From NCBI RefSeq assembly GCF_041154485.1, contig NZ_AP028669.1, forward strand, positions 1,612,001 to 1,676,000: a stretch of 64,000 nt of DNA, written 5' to 3'. The notes under the pieces were generated by a model. It did not search any database, was not told the DNA's origin, and was given only the letters and a program-made list of their open reading frames with translations. The DNA is from Variovorax sp. V93. GTDB taxonomy: Bacteria > Pseudomonadota > Gammaproteobacteria > Burkholderiales > Burkholderiaceae_C. The position numbers were made by a program, and so were the translations under genes. Shown here piece after piece: positions 38,827-48,178 of this stretch. Position 1 is the stretch's first letter. Every line of letters begins with the position of its first letter.

Positions 38827-39776
38827 CGCGACTGGCTGAGCTCGGCGAAGAGTTCGCCGTAGATTTTGTAGCGCGTGGCGCTGATCGGCCCCGGCTTGCC
38901 GGGCGCGTCCACATTCGCGATCACGCCGCAGCCCGGCTCGTGCAGGTGGGTGCAGTTGTAGAACTTGCAGTCGTTCGCATGCGCGGCAATGTCGGGCATC
39001 AGGCCCGCGAGCTGCATCGGCGCGATGTGATTGAGGCCGAATTCCTGGAAGCCCGGCGAATCGATCAGGCTGGTGGTGCGCGCCTCGTCGACCCAGTACC
39101 AGGTGGTGCTGGTGGTGGTGTGCTTGCCCGAATTCAGCGCCTGCGAAATTTCGCCGGTCAATGCGGTGGCACCGGGCACCAGCAGGTTGATGAGCGTGCT
39201 CTTGCCGGCGCCCGAGGGCCCCAGAACCAGCGTGCTCTTGCCCGCGAGCAGCTTCATGAGCGATGCGTAGTCGGCCTCGCCCGACGCCTTGAGCGAGAGC
39301 GGCAGCACGCCATGGTGCATGCGGCGGTAGGGCGCAAGCTTGTTCCAGGCGCGCTCGAAGGGCTCGGCCAGGTCGCTCTTGTTGAGCGCGATGATCGGCG
39401 TGATGCGTTCGGCCTCGGCGGCAATGAGCGCGCGCGCGAGTTGATGCTCCGAGAACTCCGGCTCCGCCGCGATCAGGATCAGCACATGGTCGAGATTGGC
39501 CGCGAACGACTTGGTGCGGATTTCGTCCTGGCGGTAGAAGAGGTTGCGCCGCGGCACGACTTCTTCGATGGTGCCTTCGTCCTCGCTGGCCTGCCAGCGC
39601 ACGCGGTCGCCGACCACGGCCTGGCTCTTCTTGCCACGCGGATGGCAGATCAGGCGCTCGCCTGCGGGCGTTTCGACCAGACAATGGCGGCCGTGGCTCG
39701 CGATCACCAGGCCGTCGTGAAGAATGCGCGCGGAGGTGCCGGCCCCCTTGGCGGGAGTGCGGCCCGGCTTAGCCAA
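38820..39776 (-). CDS. rsgA: ribosome small subunit-dependent GTPase A
   Basis: A 318-residue circularly permuted GTPase that acts in late 30S maturation. The permuted order is visible: G4 NKSD (about 131), G1 [10 protein letters not shown] (about 186), G3 DSPG (about 240). An OB fold fills the first 90 residues and the C-terminal zinc knuckle is [14 protein letters not shown]. It overlaps hisC convergently and is followed upstream by the pterin dehydratase gene on the same strand. Confidence 0.95.
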   Translation of the reverse strand: MAKPGRTPAKGAGTSARILHDGLVIASHGRHCLVETPAGERLICHPRGKKSQAVVGDRVRWQASEDEGTIEEVVPRRNLFYRQDEIRTKSFAANLDHVLILIAAEPEFSEHQLARALIAAEAERITPIIALNKSDLAEPFERAWNKLAPYRRMHHGVLPLSLKASGEADYASLMKLLAGKSTLVLGPSGAGKSTLINLLVPGATALTGEISQALNSGKHTTTSTTWYWVDEARTTSLIDSPGFQEFGLNHIAPMQLAGLMPDIAAHANDCKFYNCTHLHEPGCGVIANVDAPGKPGPISATRYKIYGELFAELSQSRY

Positions 39777-39791
39777 CGGCGGGTTTCCTCA

Positions 39792-40142
39792 TCACGGTGC
39801 CGGACTGGCAGCGACCAGCGCATTGGCCTGGCGCGCGCATTCGAAGTCGGTGCTCGAGAGCCCGCCCACGTCGTGCGTGTTGAAGCGCACCACGCAGCGG
39901 TTGTAGTGCACCGACAGGTCCGGATGATGGTCCTGCGTGTGGGCAATGAAGGCCAGCGCGTTCACGAACGCGATGGTCTCGAAGTAGTCGGCGAAGCTGA
40001 AGGTCTTCTCGATTGCCACATTGGCACCGTCGCCGTCGAGCTTCCAGCCATCGAGCTTGGCGAGGCCGGAGACGATCTCGGTGGCGCTCAGTGCCTTGCG
40101 GGGGATGTTTTTCCAGTCTTTGGGCTTGAACATGCTGCTCAT
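39792..40142 (-). CDS. 4a-hydroxytetrahydrobiopterin dehydratase
   Basis: A 116-residue pterin-4a-carbinolamine dehydratase (PCD/DCoH fold), which recycles the pterin cofactor of aromatic amino acid hydroxylases. The active-site signature is FIAHTQDHHPDLSVHYNRCVV, with the conserved His residues, and DGWKLDGDG precedes it. No phenylalanine hydroxylase gene is nearby. The start is ATG 40142 or 40133. It lies between rsgA and the M48 protease on the same strand with short gaps. Confidence 0.92.
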   Translation of the reverse strand: MSSMFKPKDWKNIPRKALSATEIVSGLAKLDGWKLDGDGANVAIEKTFSFADYFETIAFVNALAFIAHTQDHHPDLSVHYNRCVVRFNTHDVGGLSSTDFECARQANALVAASPAP

Positions 40143-40170
40143 GGTCTGGGCTTTCCGGCAAATGTCTTCT

Positions 40171-41436
40171 TCAGGCCGCCGTCATGCGCGCGAGGCGCTC
40201 GGAGGCCGGGGGGTGGGAATAGTAGAACTTGACGAACACCGGGTCGGGCGTGAGCGTCGACGCGTTGTCCTGGTAGAGCTTGAGCAGGGCGGCCGACAGG
40301 TCGGCACCGCTGGTTTGCGCCACCGCATAGGCATCGGCCTCGAACTCGTGCTTGCGCGACAGGCGTGCGGGCAGCGGCGCGACGAAGAAGCCGAACACCG
40401 GCACCGCGAGCATGAAGAGCAGCAGCGCGAGTGCATCGTTGGGCGCCGTTGCCGCCATGTTGGGCTGCACGCCGAGCCCCGTGTAGAACCAGGCCTGGGT
40501 CGACACCCAGCCCAGCAGTGCGAAGCCCGCCAGGCTCAGCGCGAACATCGCAACGAGGCGCTTCACGATGTGGCGGTGCTTGAAGTGGCCGAGTTCGTGC
40601 GCCAGCACGGCCTCGACTTCGGCCGCGTCGAGCTGGCGCAGCAGCGTGTCGTAGAACACCACGCGCTTGCTGGCCCCAAAGCCGGTGAAATAGGCATTGG
40701 CGTGGGCACTGCGGGTGCTGCCGTCCATCACGAACAGGCCCTTGGCGGCAAAGCCGCAGCGCTTCATGAGCGCCGTCACGCGTTCCTTGAGCGTGGGATC
40801 GTCGAGCGGCTTGAACTTGTTGAACAGCGGCGCAATGAAGGTGGGGTACACCAGCATCCCCAGCAGGTTGAAGCCCATCCACACGGCCCAGGCCCAGAGC
40901 CACCAGGTGGTGCCGGCCGCGCCCATGAGCCACAGGATCAGCGCCGCAATCGGCAGCCCGATCGCGGCGCCGAGCGCCGTCGACTTGAGCGTGTCGGCCA
41001 GCCAGAGGCGCAAGGTCATCTTGTTGAAGCCGAAGCGCTCCTCGAGCCTGAAGGTCTGCCAGAGCGTGAAGGGCAGTTCGAGCAGGCCGCCGATGACCGC
41101 AAAGGCCGCCAGCAGCGCCAGCTGCTGCACCATGCCGCCGCCGAGCCAGCCCAGCAGTAGCCGGTTGAGCGCGTCGAGTCCGCCCAGCAGCGTCCAGCCC
41201 AGCAGCAGTGCGGTGCTCCAGGCCATTTCGACGAGGCCGAAGCGCGCCTTGGCAATGGTGTAGTCGGCCGCCTTCTGGTGGGCGGCAAGGCTGATGGTGT
41301 GTTCGAAAGCCGCCGGCACCGCGCCGCGGTGCCGCGCCACGTGGCGCACCTGCCGCGAGGCGAGCCAGAACTTCACGAGCAGGCCCGCGACCAGTGCAAC
41401 GGCGAAGGCAGTGGTGAAGATGAGCGAATAGGACAT
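40171..41436 (-). CDS. M48 family metallopeptidase, Ste24-like
   Basis: A 421-residue integral membrane zinc protease. HELGH at 280-284 supplies two zinc ligands and the general base; the third ligand is the Glu in [10 protein letters not shown] near residue 358. The N-terminal half matches the Ste24/CAAX protease N-domain ([42 protein letters not shown]) with about six or seven helices. In bacteria such enzymes act in membrane protein quality control. The start is ATG 41436, divergent from orn by 58 bases. Confidence 0.92.
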   Translation of the reverse strand: MSYSLIFTTAFAVALVAGLLVKFWLASRQVRHVARHRGAVPAAFEHTISLAAHQKAADYTIAKARFGLVEMAWSTALLLGWTLLGGLDALNRLLLGWLGGGMVQQLALLAAFAVIGGLLELPFTLWQTFRLEERFGFNKMTLRLWLADTLKSTALGAAIGLPIAALILWLMGAAGTTWWLWAWAVWMGFNLLGMLVYPTFIAPLFNKFKPLDDPTLKERVTALMKRCGFAAKGLFVMDGSTRSAHANAYFTGFGASKRVVFYDTLLRQLDAAEVEAVLAHELGHFKHRHIVKRLVAMFALSLAGFALLGWVSTQAWFYTGLGVQPNMAATAPNDALALLLFMLAVPVFGFFVAPLPARLSRKHEFEADAYAVAQTSGADLSAALLKLYQDNASTLTPDPVFVKFYYSHPPASERLARMTAA

Positions 41437-41494
41437 GACTGGCGAGTTTAGCCCTCGGGTCCGGCCGGCGCAGGCCTTCGACGACAATCCAGCC

Positions 41495-42091
41495 ATGTCC
41501 GAATCCCTTGACCCCACGACCGTCGCAACCCTCCCTGTCCTCAAGAAAAGCGACCAGAACCTGGTCTGGCTCGACTGCGAAATGAGCGGCCTCGACCCCG
41601 AGAAAGAGCGCCTGCTCGAGATCGCCGTGGTTGTCACCGGCCCCGACCTCACCCCCCGCATCGACGGCCCCGTGCTGGTCATCCACCAGAGCGACGCGGT
41701 GCTCGACGCCATGGACGCCTGGAACAAGGGCACGCACGGCCGCAGCGGCCTGATCGACAAGGTGAAGGCCTCCACGCTGGACGAAGCCGTCGCCGAGCAG
41801 CAGCTGCTGGAATTCGTGGCCCGCTATGTTCCCAGGAGCGGCTCGCCCATGTGCGGCAACACCATCGGGCAGGACCGGCGCTTCCTGGTCAAGTTCATGC
41901 CCAAGCTGGAGGCGTACTTCCACTACCGCAACCTCGATGTCAGCACCTTGAAGGAGCTGGCCAAGCGCTGGAAGCCCTCCGCCTACAGTGCCTTCAAGAA
42001 GCAGCAGGCGCACACCGCGCTGGCCGACGTGCACGAGTCCATCGAGGAGCTCGCGCACTACAGGGAAACCTTTTTGAAATTGACGGATTAG
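41495..42091 (+). CDS. orn: oligoribonuclease
   Basis: A 198-residue DEDDh 3'-5' exonuclease that degrades two- to five-nucleotide RNAs and finishes pGpG turnover after c-di-GMP breakdown. Seen: D27 and E29 in [42 protein letters not shown] and the final [15 protein letters not shown] use ATG 41495; an earlier in-frame ATG at 41435 would overlap the protease start codon. Confidence 0.96.
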   Translation: MSESLDPTTVATLPVLKKSDQNLVWLDCEMSGLDPEKERLLEIAVVVTGPDLTPRIDGPVLVIHQSDAVLDAMDAWNKGTHGRSGLIDKVKASTLDEAVAEQQLLEFVARYVPRSGSPMCGNTIGQDRRFLVKFMPKLEAYFHYRNLDVSTLKELAKRWKPSAYSAFKKQQAHTALADVHESIEELAHYRETFLKLTD

Positions 42092-42324
42092 GTAAAAACC
42101 CCGAGTCGTGCCATAATCGACGGCTTCGCTGATCTGGGGGATTTTCCGGTCAGCGTCTCTTGCATCTCCCTATCTTGCACACCGCGCCCGATCGCATCCG
42201 CTGATCAAAAAGGGCCGCAGCCTCCGGCGGAAGCCAGAAGTTGAATGTCGTTGGATGGTTGATGTTTTTAACCACCAACGGGGCGCCGCCCACGGCAGCG
42301 CTCGCGTTTGAGATTGATATCTAC

Positions 42325-44220
42325 ATGACCGACGCTTTTGAAGCGCAGGGCGAGTTCGCGCCTGTGCAATCCACCAACAACAACGAATTCATCGCCGCCC
42401 CGGACACCGTGTCCGAAGCGCCGATCCTCGAGGCGCTCGACGCCGCGGCGCCTGAAGCAGCCGTGGCCGAAGAAGCCCGCGTGCCCAATGGCTTCATCAA
42501 GCTCGGCCTCGCACCCGAACTGATCGCCGCCGTGGCCGACCTGGGCTTCACCCAGCCCACCACCGTGCAGGACAAGGTGATCCCGCTCGCGATGGGCGCT
42601 GAAGCCGGCCAGGACGGCAAGGCCCGCTTCGTCGACCTGATGGTCTCGAGCCAGACCGGCTCGGGCAAGACCGCCGCCTTCCTGCTGCCCGTGCTGCACA
42701 CGCTGCTCAAGCGCCAGGCCGAGGCGGAAGCCGAAGCCAAGGCCGAATTCCAGCGCCTGGCGGCCGAAGCCGCTGCCCGCGGCGAAGCCGTGCCGAAGAA
42801 GCCCAAGCGCAAGGACCCGACCAACGCGCGCCATTTCAAGGCCGCCACACCCGGCGCCCTGATCCTCTGCCCGACGCGCGAACTCGCGCAGCAGGTGGCG
42901 CACGATGCCATCGAGCTGGTTCGCCATTGCCGCGGCCTGCGCGTGGCCAACGTGGTGGGCGGCATGCCCTACCAGCTGCAGATCGCCAAGCTGCAGAACG
43001 CCGACCTCGTGGTGGCGACGCCCGGCCGCCTGCTCGACCTGCAGCGCTCGCAGCAACTCAAGCTCGACCAGGTCAAGTTCCTGGTGGTCGACGAGGCTGA
43101 CCGCATGCTCGACCTCGGCTTTGCCGACGACCTGGCCGAAGTCAACCAGCTCACCATCGAGCGCCAGCAGACCATGATGTTCAGCGCCACCTTCGCGCCG
43201 CGCATCCAGCAGCTGGCCCAGCGCGTGATGCGCGAGCCGCAGCGCATCACCATCGACAGCCCGCAGGAGAAGCACGCCAATATCAAGCAGTCGCTGTACT
43301 GGGCCGACAACAGCCAGCACAAGCGCAAGCTGCTCGACCACTGGCTGCGCGACACCAGCATCAACCAGGCCATCGTGTTCGCGAGCACGCAGGTCGAGTG
43401 CGACGGTCTCGCCAATGACCTGCAGCAAGAAGGCTTCAGTGCCGTCGCGCTGCACGGCGCCCTGAGCCAGGGCCTGCGCAACCGCCGCCTGATGGCGCTG
43501 CGCCAGGGCCAGGTGCAGATCCTGGTGGCCACCGACGTGGCCGCCCGCGGCATCGACGTGCCCACCATCACCCACGTCTTCAACTTCGGCCTGCCGATGA
43601 AGGCCGAGGACTACACCCACCGCATCGGCCGCACCGGCCGTGCAGGCCGCGACGGCCTGGCCATCACCTTTGCCGAGTTCCGCGATCGCCGCAAGATCAT
43701 GGACATCGAGCAATACAGCCGCCAGCAGTTCAAGGCCGAAGTGGTGGCCGGCCTCGAGCCGCAGCAGCGCATGCCGCAATCGCGTCCGCCGATGGGCGAG
43801 TACCGCGGCGGCCGCGGCGACAACCAGTCGCGCGACCGCAAGTTCGGCAATGGCGGCGGCGGTGGTTACCGCGGCGGCAACAGCGGCGGCTACGCCGGTG
43901 CCAGCGGCTTCAACGACCGCAACGCACGCGGTCCGGCCGCACCGGGTCCGCGCGGCTTCCAGGGCGGCAACAACGCCGGCTTCGGCGGCGGCCGTGACGA
44001 TGGCGGCAATGGCGGTGGCTACGGCCGCAAGCCGGGCTGGGGCGACAGCGCCCCGCGCGGCGGCCACGGCCAGGGCCACCACGGTGGTGGCCGCGGCGAC
44101 GGCGGCTTCGCGCCCCGTGAAGGCTTCGCTCCGCGCGGCAATGGCGCAGGCCATGGCGGCCCGGGCAAGGTGTTCGTGCCGCGCGACGCCCAAAAGCGTG
44201 CGTTCAAGCCCACGCGCTGA
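42325..44220 (+). CDS. DEAD-box ATP-dependent RNA helicase with Gly/Arg-rich tail
   Basis: A 631-residue helicase of the RhlE/DbpA/SrmB group. All motifs are visible: Q motif near TQPTTVQ, motif I SSQTGSGKT, Ia PTRELAQQ, TPGR, motif II DEAD in VVDEADRMLDLG, motif III SAT, and VI HRIGRTGRAGR. Between motifs I and Ia there is a charged insert rich in Ala, Glu and Lys. The last 130 residues are a low-complexity RGG-like tail (GGGYRGGNSGGYAG and similar), typical of RNA-binding extensions. The ATG at 42325 is preceded by a 233-base leader, so post-transcriptional control is possible. Confidence 0.93.
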   Translation: MTDAFEAQGEFAPVQSTNNNEFIAAPDTVSEAPILEALDAAAPEAAVAEEARVPNGFIKLGLAPELIAAVADLGFTQPTTVQDKVIPLAMGAEAGQDGKARFVDLMVSSQTGSGKTAAFLLPVLHTLLKRQAEAEAEAKAEFQRLAAEAAARGEAVPKKPKRKDPTNARHFKAATPGALILCPTRELAQQVAHDAIELVRHCRGLRVANVVGGMPYQLQIAKLQNADLVVATPGRLLDLQRSQQLKLDQVKFLVVDEADRMLDLGFADDLAEVNQLTIERQQTMMFSATFAPRIQQLAQRVMREPQRITIDSPQEKHANIKQSLYWADNSQHKRKLLDHWLRDTSINQAIVFASTQVECDGLANDLQQEGFSAVALHGALSQGLRNRRLMALRQGQVQILVATDVAARGIDVPTITHVFNFGLPMKAEDYTHRIGRTGRAGRDGLAITFAEFRDRRKIMDIEQYSRQQFKAEVVAGLEPQQRMPQSRPPMGEYRGGRGDNQSRDRKFGNGGGGGYRGGNSGGYAGASGFNDRNARGPAAPGPRGFQGGNNAGFGGGRDDGGNGGGYGRKPGWGDSAPRGGHGQGHHGGGRGDGGFAPREGFAPRGNGAGHGGPGKVFVPRDAQKRAFKPTR

Positions 44221-44229
44221 TCCATTTCC

Positions 44230-44249
44230 AAGCGGCCGGCCGGCCGCTT
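44230..44249. repeat. 20-bp perfect palindrome downstream of the helicase gene
   Basis: AAGCGGCC followed by GGCC and GGCCGCTT reads the same on both strands. It lies between the helicase stop and the terminator, and could add an extra hairpin to the transcript end. Confidence 0.6.
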
Positions 44250-44257
44250 CGCCCCAG

Positions 44258-44293
44258 AAAAGCCCGCGCTTCCCACGAAGCGCGGGCTTTTTC
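44258..44293 (+). terminator. intrinsic terminator after the helicase gene
   Basis: AAAAGCCCGCGCTT pairs with AAGCGCGGGCTTTT around a six-base loop, with further T residues behind. This is a 14-bp stem and a strong terminator, possibly bidirectional. Confidence 0.92.
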
Positions 44294-44332
44294 ATTGCGG
44301 GTTTCCGCGGGGGCCGCAGGCACGAAACTTGA

Positions 44333-44361
44333 TTGACACATGAATCGATGAAAAGTAATGT
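44333..44361 (+). promoter_or_regulatory. candidate promoter and shared 17-bp element ahead of the four-gene operon
   Basis: TTGACA at 44333 followed 17 bases later by TAATGT (44356-44361) could form a sigma-70 promoter. The stretch 44333-44349 (TTGACACATGAATCGAT) matches 14 of 17 bases of the reverse complement of 48730-48746 in the marR/iad gap. This suggests one regulator, probably the MarR protein, acts at both sites. Confidence 0.5.
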
Positions 44362-44432
44362 ATTGAGGCATTGCTTCCCCGGTCCGTACCGCGGCTGCCG
44401 GTTCATCGACGTCTGCCTTTCAAAGTTCGAAC

Positions 44433-45506
44433 ATGAAAATTGCGATTCTTGGTGGTGGCCACGGCGCCTATGCGGCCGCTGCGGACCTGTCCGAAGCCGG
44501 CCATGAGGTGCGCCTGTGGCGCCGCGATGCGGCCGCGCTCCGGCCGGTGGTGCAGGCCGGCGCCATCACGCTGAAGGACGCCGGCGGCGCGCGCGAGGTG
44601 CCGCTGGCGCTGGCCACCGCCGACATCGCCGCGGCGCTCCAGGGCGCCGAGCTGATCGTCATTCCCACGCCCGCCATCGCCCAGCACGACATCGCGCTGG
44701 CCATGGCGCCGCACCTGGCCGACGGCCAGGTCGTCTTCCTGCCGCCGGGCACCTTCGGCAGCTATGTGATGGCAAGGGCGGTGAAGCAGGCCGGCAGCCG
44801 CGCCGACGTGGCCTGGGCCGAAACCGGCACCCTGCCGTACCTCGCGCGCAAGCACGGCGAGCGCGAGGTGAACGTCACGATCCGCGCCATCCGCCTGCCG
44901 ACCGGCGTCTACCCGGCGCGCAAGGAGGCCGAGGCCATCGAGCTGATCCGCCGCGCCTACCCGGCGGTGCATGGCTGCGGCAATGCGCTCTCGGGCGCGC
45001 TCATGAACGCCGGCCCCGTCATCCACCCGCCGCTGATGGTGATGAACGCCGCGCCGCTGCAGCACTTCGAGCGCTGGGACATCCACAACGAAGGCACGCA
45101 GCGGGCCGTGCGCGACGTGACCGACCGGCTCGACCAGGAGCGCATGGCCGTGCGCGAAGCCTTCGGGCAGGGCGCGCCGCACTATCCGCTGGCCGACCAC
45201 TACAACAACGACCAGTGGATGTACGGCGACGCGCACAAGCAGCTCGTCAAGTCGGGCGACTGGCGCGAGAACATCGACCTGCACACGCACCGCTACATCA
45301 CCGAGGACACCGAGCTCGGCCTCGCCTTCCTGGCCTCGGCCGCGCGCCATGCGGGGGTGGACGCGCCCATCGCGCACGGCCTGCTGGCGATCGTCGGCGG
45401 CTTTCTCGGCCGCGACCTGCGCTACGGTCCGCGCACTTTCGAGAGCCTGGGCCTGGCCGACCTGAGCGCGGCGCAGCTCGCGCAGAGGCTGCACGATGGT
45501 GAATGA
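44433..45506 (+). CDS. NAD/NADP octopine/nopaline dehydrogenase family protein
   Basis: A 357-residue oxidoreductase. The N-terminal Rossmann fold carries GGGHGA at 7-12; the C-terminal helical domain matches the octopine/nopaline dehydrogenase family (ALMNAGPVIHPPLMVMNAA, HYPLADHYNNDQWMYGDA). Known members reductively couple amino acids to keto acids, or run the reverse. The substrate here is unknown. It is the first of four overlapping genes (11-, 4- and 4-base overlaps) ending at the convergent marR gene. The leader upstream has the 17-bp element shared with the marR/iad region. Confidence 0.82.
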   Translation: MKIAILGGGHGAYAAAADLSEAGHEVRLWRRDAAALRPVVQAGAITLKDAGGAREVPLALATADIAAALQGAELIVIPTPAIAQHDIALAMAPHLADGQVVFLPPGTFGSYVMARAVKQAGSRADVAWAETGTLPYLARKHGEREVNVTIRAIRLPTGVYPARKEAEAIELIRRAYPAVHGCGNALSGALMNAGPVIHPPLMVMNAAPLQHFERWDIHNEGTQRAVRDVTDRLDQERMAVREAFGQGAPHYPLADHYNNDQWMYGDAHKQLVKSGDWRENIDLHTHRYITEDTELGLAFLASAARHAGVDAPIAHGLLAIVGGFLGRDLRYGPRTFESLGLADLSAAQLAQRLHDGE

Positions 45507-46503
45507 GCGCATGTCGTTGCCCCGCTTCGCGGCGGTTGGCGCGGGCCGCATGGGGCGCGGCATCGCGATCGCCTTCGCCTACGCGGGCCACCGCATCTCG
45601 CTGGTCGACCTGCGCCAGCGCAGCGATGCAGCCTGGCAGCGGTTGCAGGACGAAGCGCAGGCCGAGATCGAAGCCAGCCTCGCCGGCCTGGCGCAGCTCG
45701 GCGTGATCGATGCGACGCAGATCCAGTCCATTGCCGCCCGCGTGGACGTCGTGAGCGCCGCCGAAGCGCCCCAGGCGCTGGCCGCCGCCGAGCTGGTGTT
45801 CGAAGGCGTGCCCGAAACCCTGGAGGCCAAGCGAGAGGCCTTCGAGCAGCTCAACCGCCATTGCCGGGACGACGCCATCCTCACCTCCACTACCAGCAGC
45901 ATCCTCGTGACGCAGCTGGCGGCGCTGGTGCGGCTGCCCGGGCGCTTCCTGAACATGCACTGGCTCAATCCGGCCTATGTGATTCCGGTGGTGGAGCTCA
46001 GCTGCCACCCGGGCACCGATGCCGCCGTGCTCGCGCGCACCAAGGCGCTGATGGAAGCCATCGGCAAGCTGCCCGTGGTCTGCGGCGCGTCGCCCGGGTA
46101 CATCGTGCCGCGCCTGCAGGCGCTGGTGATGAACGAGGCGGCCCGCATGATCGAGGAGGGCGCCGCCACCGCCGAGGAAATCGACAAGGCCACGCGCTAC
46201 GGCCTCGGCCTGCGCTTTGCCGCGCTCGGTGTGGTCGAGTTCATCGACTTCGGCGGCTGCGACATCCTGCACCACGCGAGCCGCGAGATGTCGGCCTCGA
46301 TCGACAAGGGCCGCTACACCGCGCCGGCCATCGTTGATCGCATGGTCGAGGAAGGGCGGCTCGGCCTGAAGAGCGGCAGCGGCTTCTACGACTACCAGGG
46401 CCGCGACATCGCGGCCTACCGGCGCGACGTGCTGTCGCGCACGCTCGGCGAGTTGAAGCACGCGGGCCTGTGGCGCGCGCCGGCCAGCGAGACGCTGCCG
46501 TGA
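45496..46503 (+). CDS. 3-hydroxyacyl-CoA dehydrogenase family protein
   Basis: A 335-residue NAD-dependent dehydrogenase with GAGRMGRG at 15-22, FEGVPETLEAKREAFEQLNRH, the NMHWLNPAYVIPVVEL segment in which His and Asn fit the catalytic pair, and a C-terminal helical domain (ARMIEEGAATAEEIDKATRYGLG). It resembles 3-hydroxybutyryl-CoA or lambda-crystallin-type dehydrogenases. It could oxidise a beta-hydroxyacyl-CoA, but the substrate is unknown. It overlaps the previous gene by 11 bases and the next by 4. Confidence 0.82.
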   Translation: MVNERMSLPRFAAVGAGRMGRGIAIAFAYAGHRISLVDLRQRSDAAWQRLQDEAQAEIEASLAGLAQLGVIDATQIQSIAARVDVVSAAEAPQALAAAELVFEGVPETLEAKREAFEQLNRHCRDDAILTSTTSSILVTQLAALVRLPGRFLNMHWLNPAYVIPVVELSCHPGTDAAVLARTKALMEAIGKLPVVCGASPGYIVPRLQALVMNEAARMIEEGAATAEEIDKATRYGLGLRFAALGVVEFIDFGGCDILHHASREMSASIDKGRYTAPAIVDRMVEEGRLGLKSGSGFYDYQGRDIAAYRRDVLSRTLGELKHAGLWRAPASETLP

Positions 46504-47303
46504 CCATCCGCCGCGCCTTTGCCGACCTGTCGGTGGGGCAGGTGCACTACGCGGCATGCGGCGATGCGAGTGCGACGGCCGTGCTGCTGCTGCACCAGTC
46601 GCCGCGCAGCTGGGCCGAATACCGCGCGGTGCTTCCGCTGCTCGGCGCGCGGTACCGCGCCATTGCCATGGACACCGCGGGCTTCGGCGATTCGGCGGAC
46701 GGCGGCGTGCCCGCGGGCATCGCGCAGTGGGCGCGCGTGGCCTGCGAGCTGCTCGATTCACTCGGCATTGCGCGGGCCGACGTGGTGGGGCACCACACGG
46801 GCGGCGTCATCGCGGTCGAACTCGCGGCGGCGTTTCCGGACCGCGTGCGCAGCCTCGTGCTGTCGTCCACGCCGTACACCGGCGAAGCCTTTCGCATCGC
46901 AAGGGCCGAGAGGCCGCCCATCGACGAGGTCGCCCCAAGCGAAGACGGAAGCCATCTCGCCGCACTCTGGCAAAAGCGCCAGGGCTTTTATCCCGAAGGG
47001 CGCCCCGACCTGCTCGAGGCCTTCGTGCGCGATGCATTGAAGGTCGGCCATCGCGTGGAGCAGGGGCACCGCGCCGTCGCGTCCTACCGTATGGAAGAGC
47101 GCATCGGCCGCGTGACGCAGCCCGTGCTCATCGTCCGCGCCACCGCCGATCCGTTTGCCGCCCCGCATGCAGAGGAGCTGCTCCACCACCTGCCGCAGGC
47201 ACGCATCGTCGACATCGAAGGCGGCATGGTCCCCTTGCCGGACCAGATGCCTGAAGCCTTCGCGCAGGCGGTGCTCGACTTTCTTTCGACGCTGCCCTCA
47301 TGA
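46500..47303 (+). CDS. alpha/beta-hydrolase-fold protein without canonical nucleophile or His
   Basis: A 267-residue protein with the alpha/beta-hydrolase order of strands: LLLHQSPRSWAEYRAVLPLL, AMDTAGFGDS, VVGHHTGGVIAVELAAAFPDRV, and PVLIVRATADPFA. At the nucleophile elbow the sequence is GHHTG, so His replaces Ser, Asp or Cys. Near the C-terminus, where GH is expected, it reads IEGGMVPLP. Only the acid (TADPF) remains. It may therefore be a lyase, cofactor-free oxygenase or other non-hydrolytic member of the fold. It starts with GTG 46500 overlapping the previous stop (GTGA); GTG is the only start at the conserved N-terminus. Confidence 0.78.
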   Translation: MTIRRAFADLSVGQVHYAACGDASATAVLLLHQSPRSWAEYRAVLPLLGARYRAIAMDTAGFGDSADGGVPAGIAQWARVACELLDSLGIARADVVGHHTGGVIAVELAAAFPDRVRSLVLSSTPYTGEAFRIARAERPPIDEVAPSEDGSHLAALWQKRQGFYPEGRPDLLEAFVRDALKVGHRVEQGHRAVASYRMEERIGRVTQPVLIVRATADPFAAPHAEELLHHLPQARIVDIEGGMVPLPDQMPEAFAQAVLDFLSTLPS

Positions 47304-48178
47304 AAGCCATCCGCATCCACGGCTTCGACGCGGTGCCCGTGCTCGAAGACCTGCCCGACCCGGCGCCGCGGCCCGGCCGCACCATCGTGCGCATGCAGGC
47401 CGCCACCGTCGGCCACATCGACCGCACCGTGTGGCGCGGCAGCTTCCTGCGCCATCCGCCGCTGCCCTACACGCCCGGCGTGGAAGCCGCAGGCGTTGTC
47501 CTCGCCAGCGGGCGTTTTGCCGCCGGAGCGCGCGTGTGGCTGCGCGGCAGCGGCCTGGGCACGCTGTTCGACGGCACCTGGTGTGAGCAGATCGATGCAC
47601 CCGACGAAGCGCTCGGCTTGCTGCCCGATGCACTGCCGATGACGGTCGGCGCCGCGTTCTTCTCGCCCACCACGTCGGCCTGGGTGGCGCTGCATGAAGT
47701 CGCGAAGCTGCAGGGCGGCGAGCAGGTGCTGGTCACGGGGGCGAGCGGTGCGGTGGGCTCGCTCGCCGTGCAGCTGGCGCGCGAGCTTGGCTGCACCGTG
47801 AGGGCGGTCGATCCGGACGCCGAAGCCCCGCCGCCCGCGAGTGCAGACCTGCTGATCGACACGGTCGGCGGCAGCGTTCTTTCGGCGGCCTTGCCTGCCG
47901 TGCGGCCCGGCGGGCGTGCCGTGCTCATCGGCTACACCGCAGGCCCCACGCTGCAGCTGGACATCGCGCACTTCCTGCAGCGCGACGTGGCGCTGCTGCC
48001 GCTCAACATGTTCAGGCGCGAAGCCGCCGGCCGGGCCGTGGCGCCCGAGCTGCTCGCGCGGCTGGCCGACGGCCGCCTGCACCTGGAGGTGCGCAGCTTC
48101 GCCCTGGCCGATGCCGCCATGGCGCTCGAATGGATCGCGCAGCGCGGTCATCGCGGCCGCGCGGTGCTGGTGCCCTAG
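47300..48178 (+). CDS. quinone oxidoreductase-like MDR family protein
   Basis: A 292-residue medium-chain dehydrogenase/reductase of the zinc-free quinone oxidoreductase type. Seen: an N-terminal GroES-like fold (TPGVEAAGVVLASG), the nucleotide site VLVTGASGAVGSLAVQLARELG at about 145, and VRPGGRAVLIGYTAG. The zinc ligands of alcohol dehydrogenases are absent. Substrate unknown, probably an enone or quinone reduced with NADPH. It starts inside the previous gene (ATGA), and its TAG stop shares the bases CTAG with the convergent marR stop. Confidence 0.82.
   Translation: MKAIRIHGFDAVPVLEDLPDPAPRPGRTIVRMQAATVGHIDRTVWRGSFLRHPPLPYTPGVEAAGVVLASGRFAAGARVWLRGSGLGTLFDGTWCEQIDAPDEALGLLPDALPMTVGAAFFSPTTSAWVALHEVAKLQGGEQVLVTGASGAVGSLAVQLARELGCTVRAVDPDAEAPPPASADLLIDTVGGSVLSAALPAVRPGGRAVLIGYTAGPTLQLDIAHFLQRDVALLPLNMFRREAAGRAVAPELLARLADGRLHLEVRSFALADAAMALEWIAQRGHRGRAVLVP

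Noticed and set aside
44433..48178. Idea that the four-gene operon is an opine catabolic operon
   Set aside because: Only the first gene resembles opine dehydrogenases; no opine transporter or other opine gene is nearby, so I leave the substrate open.
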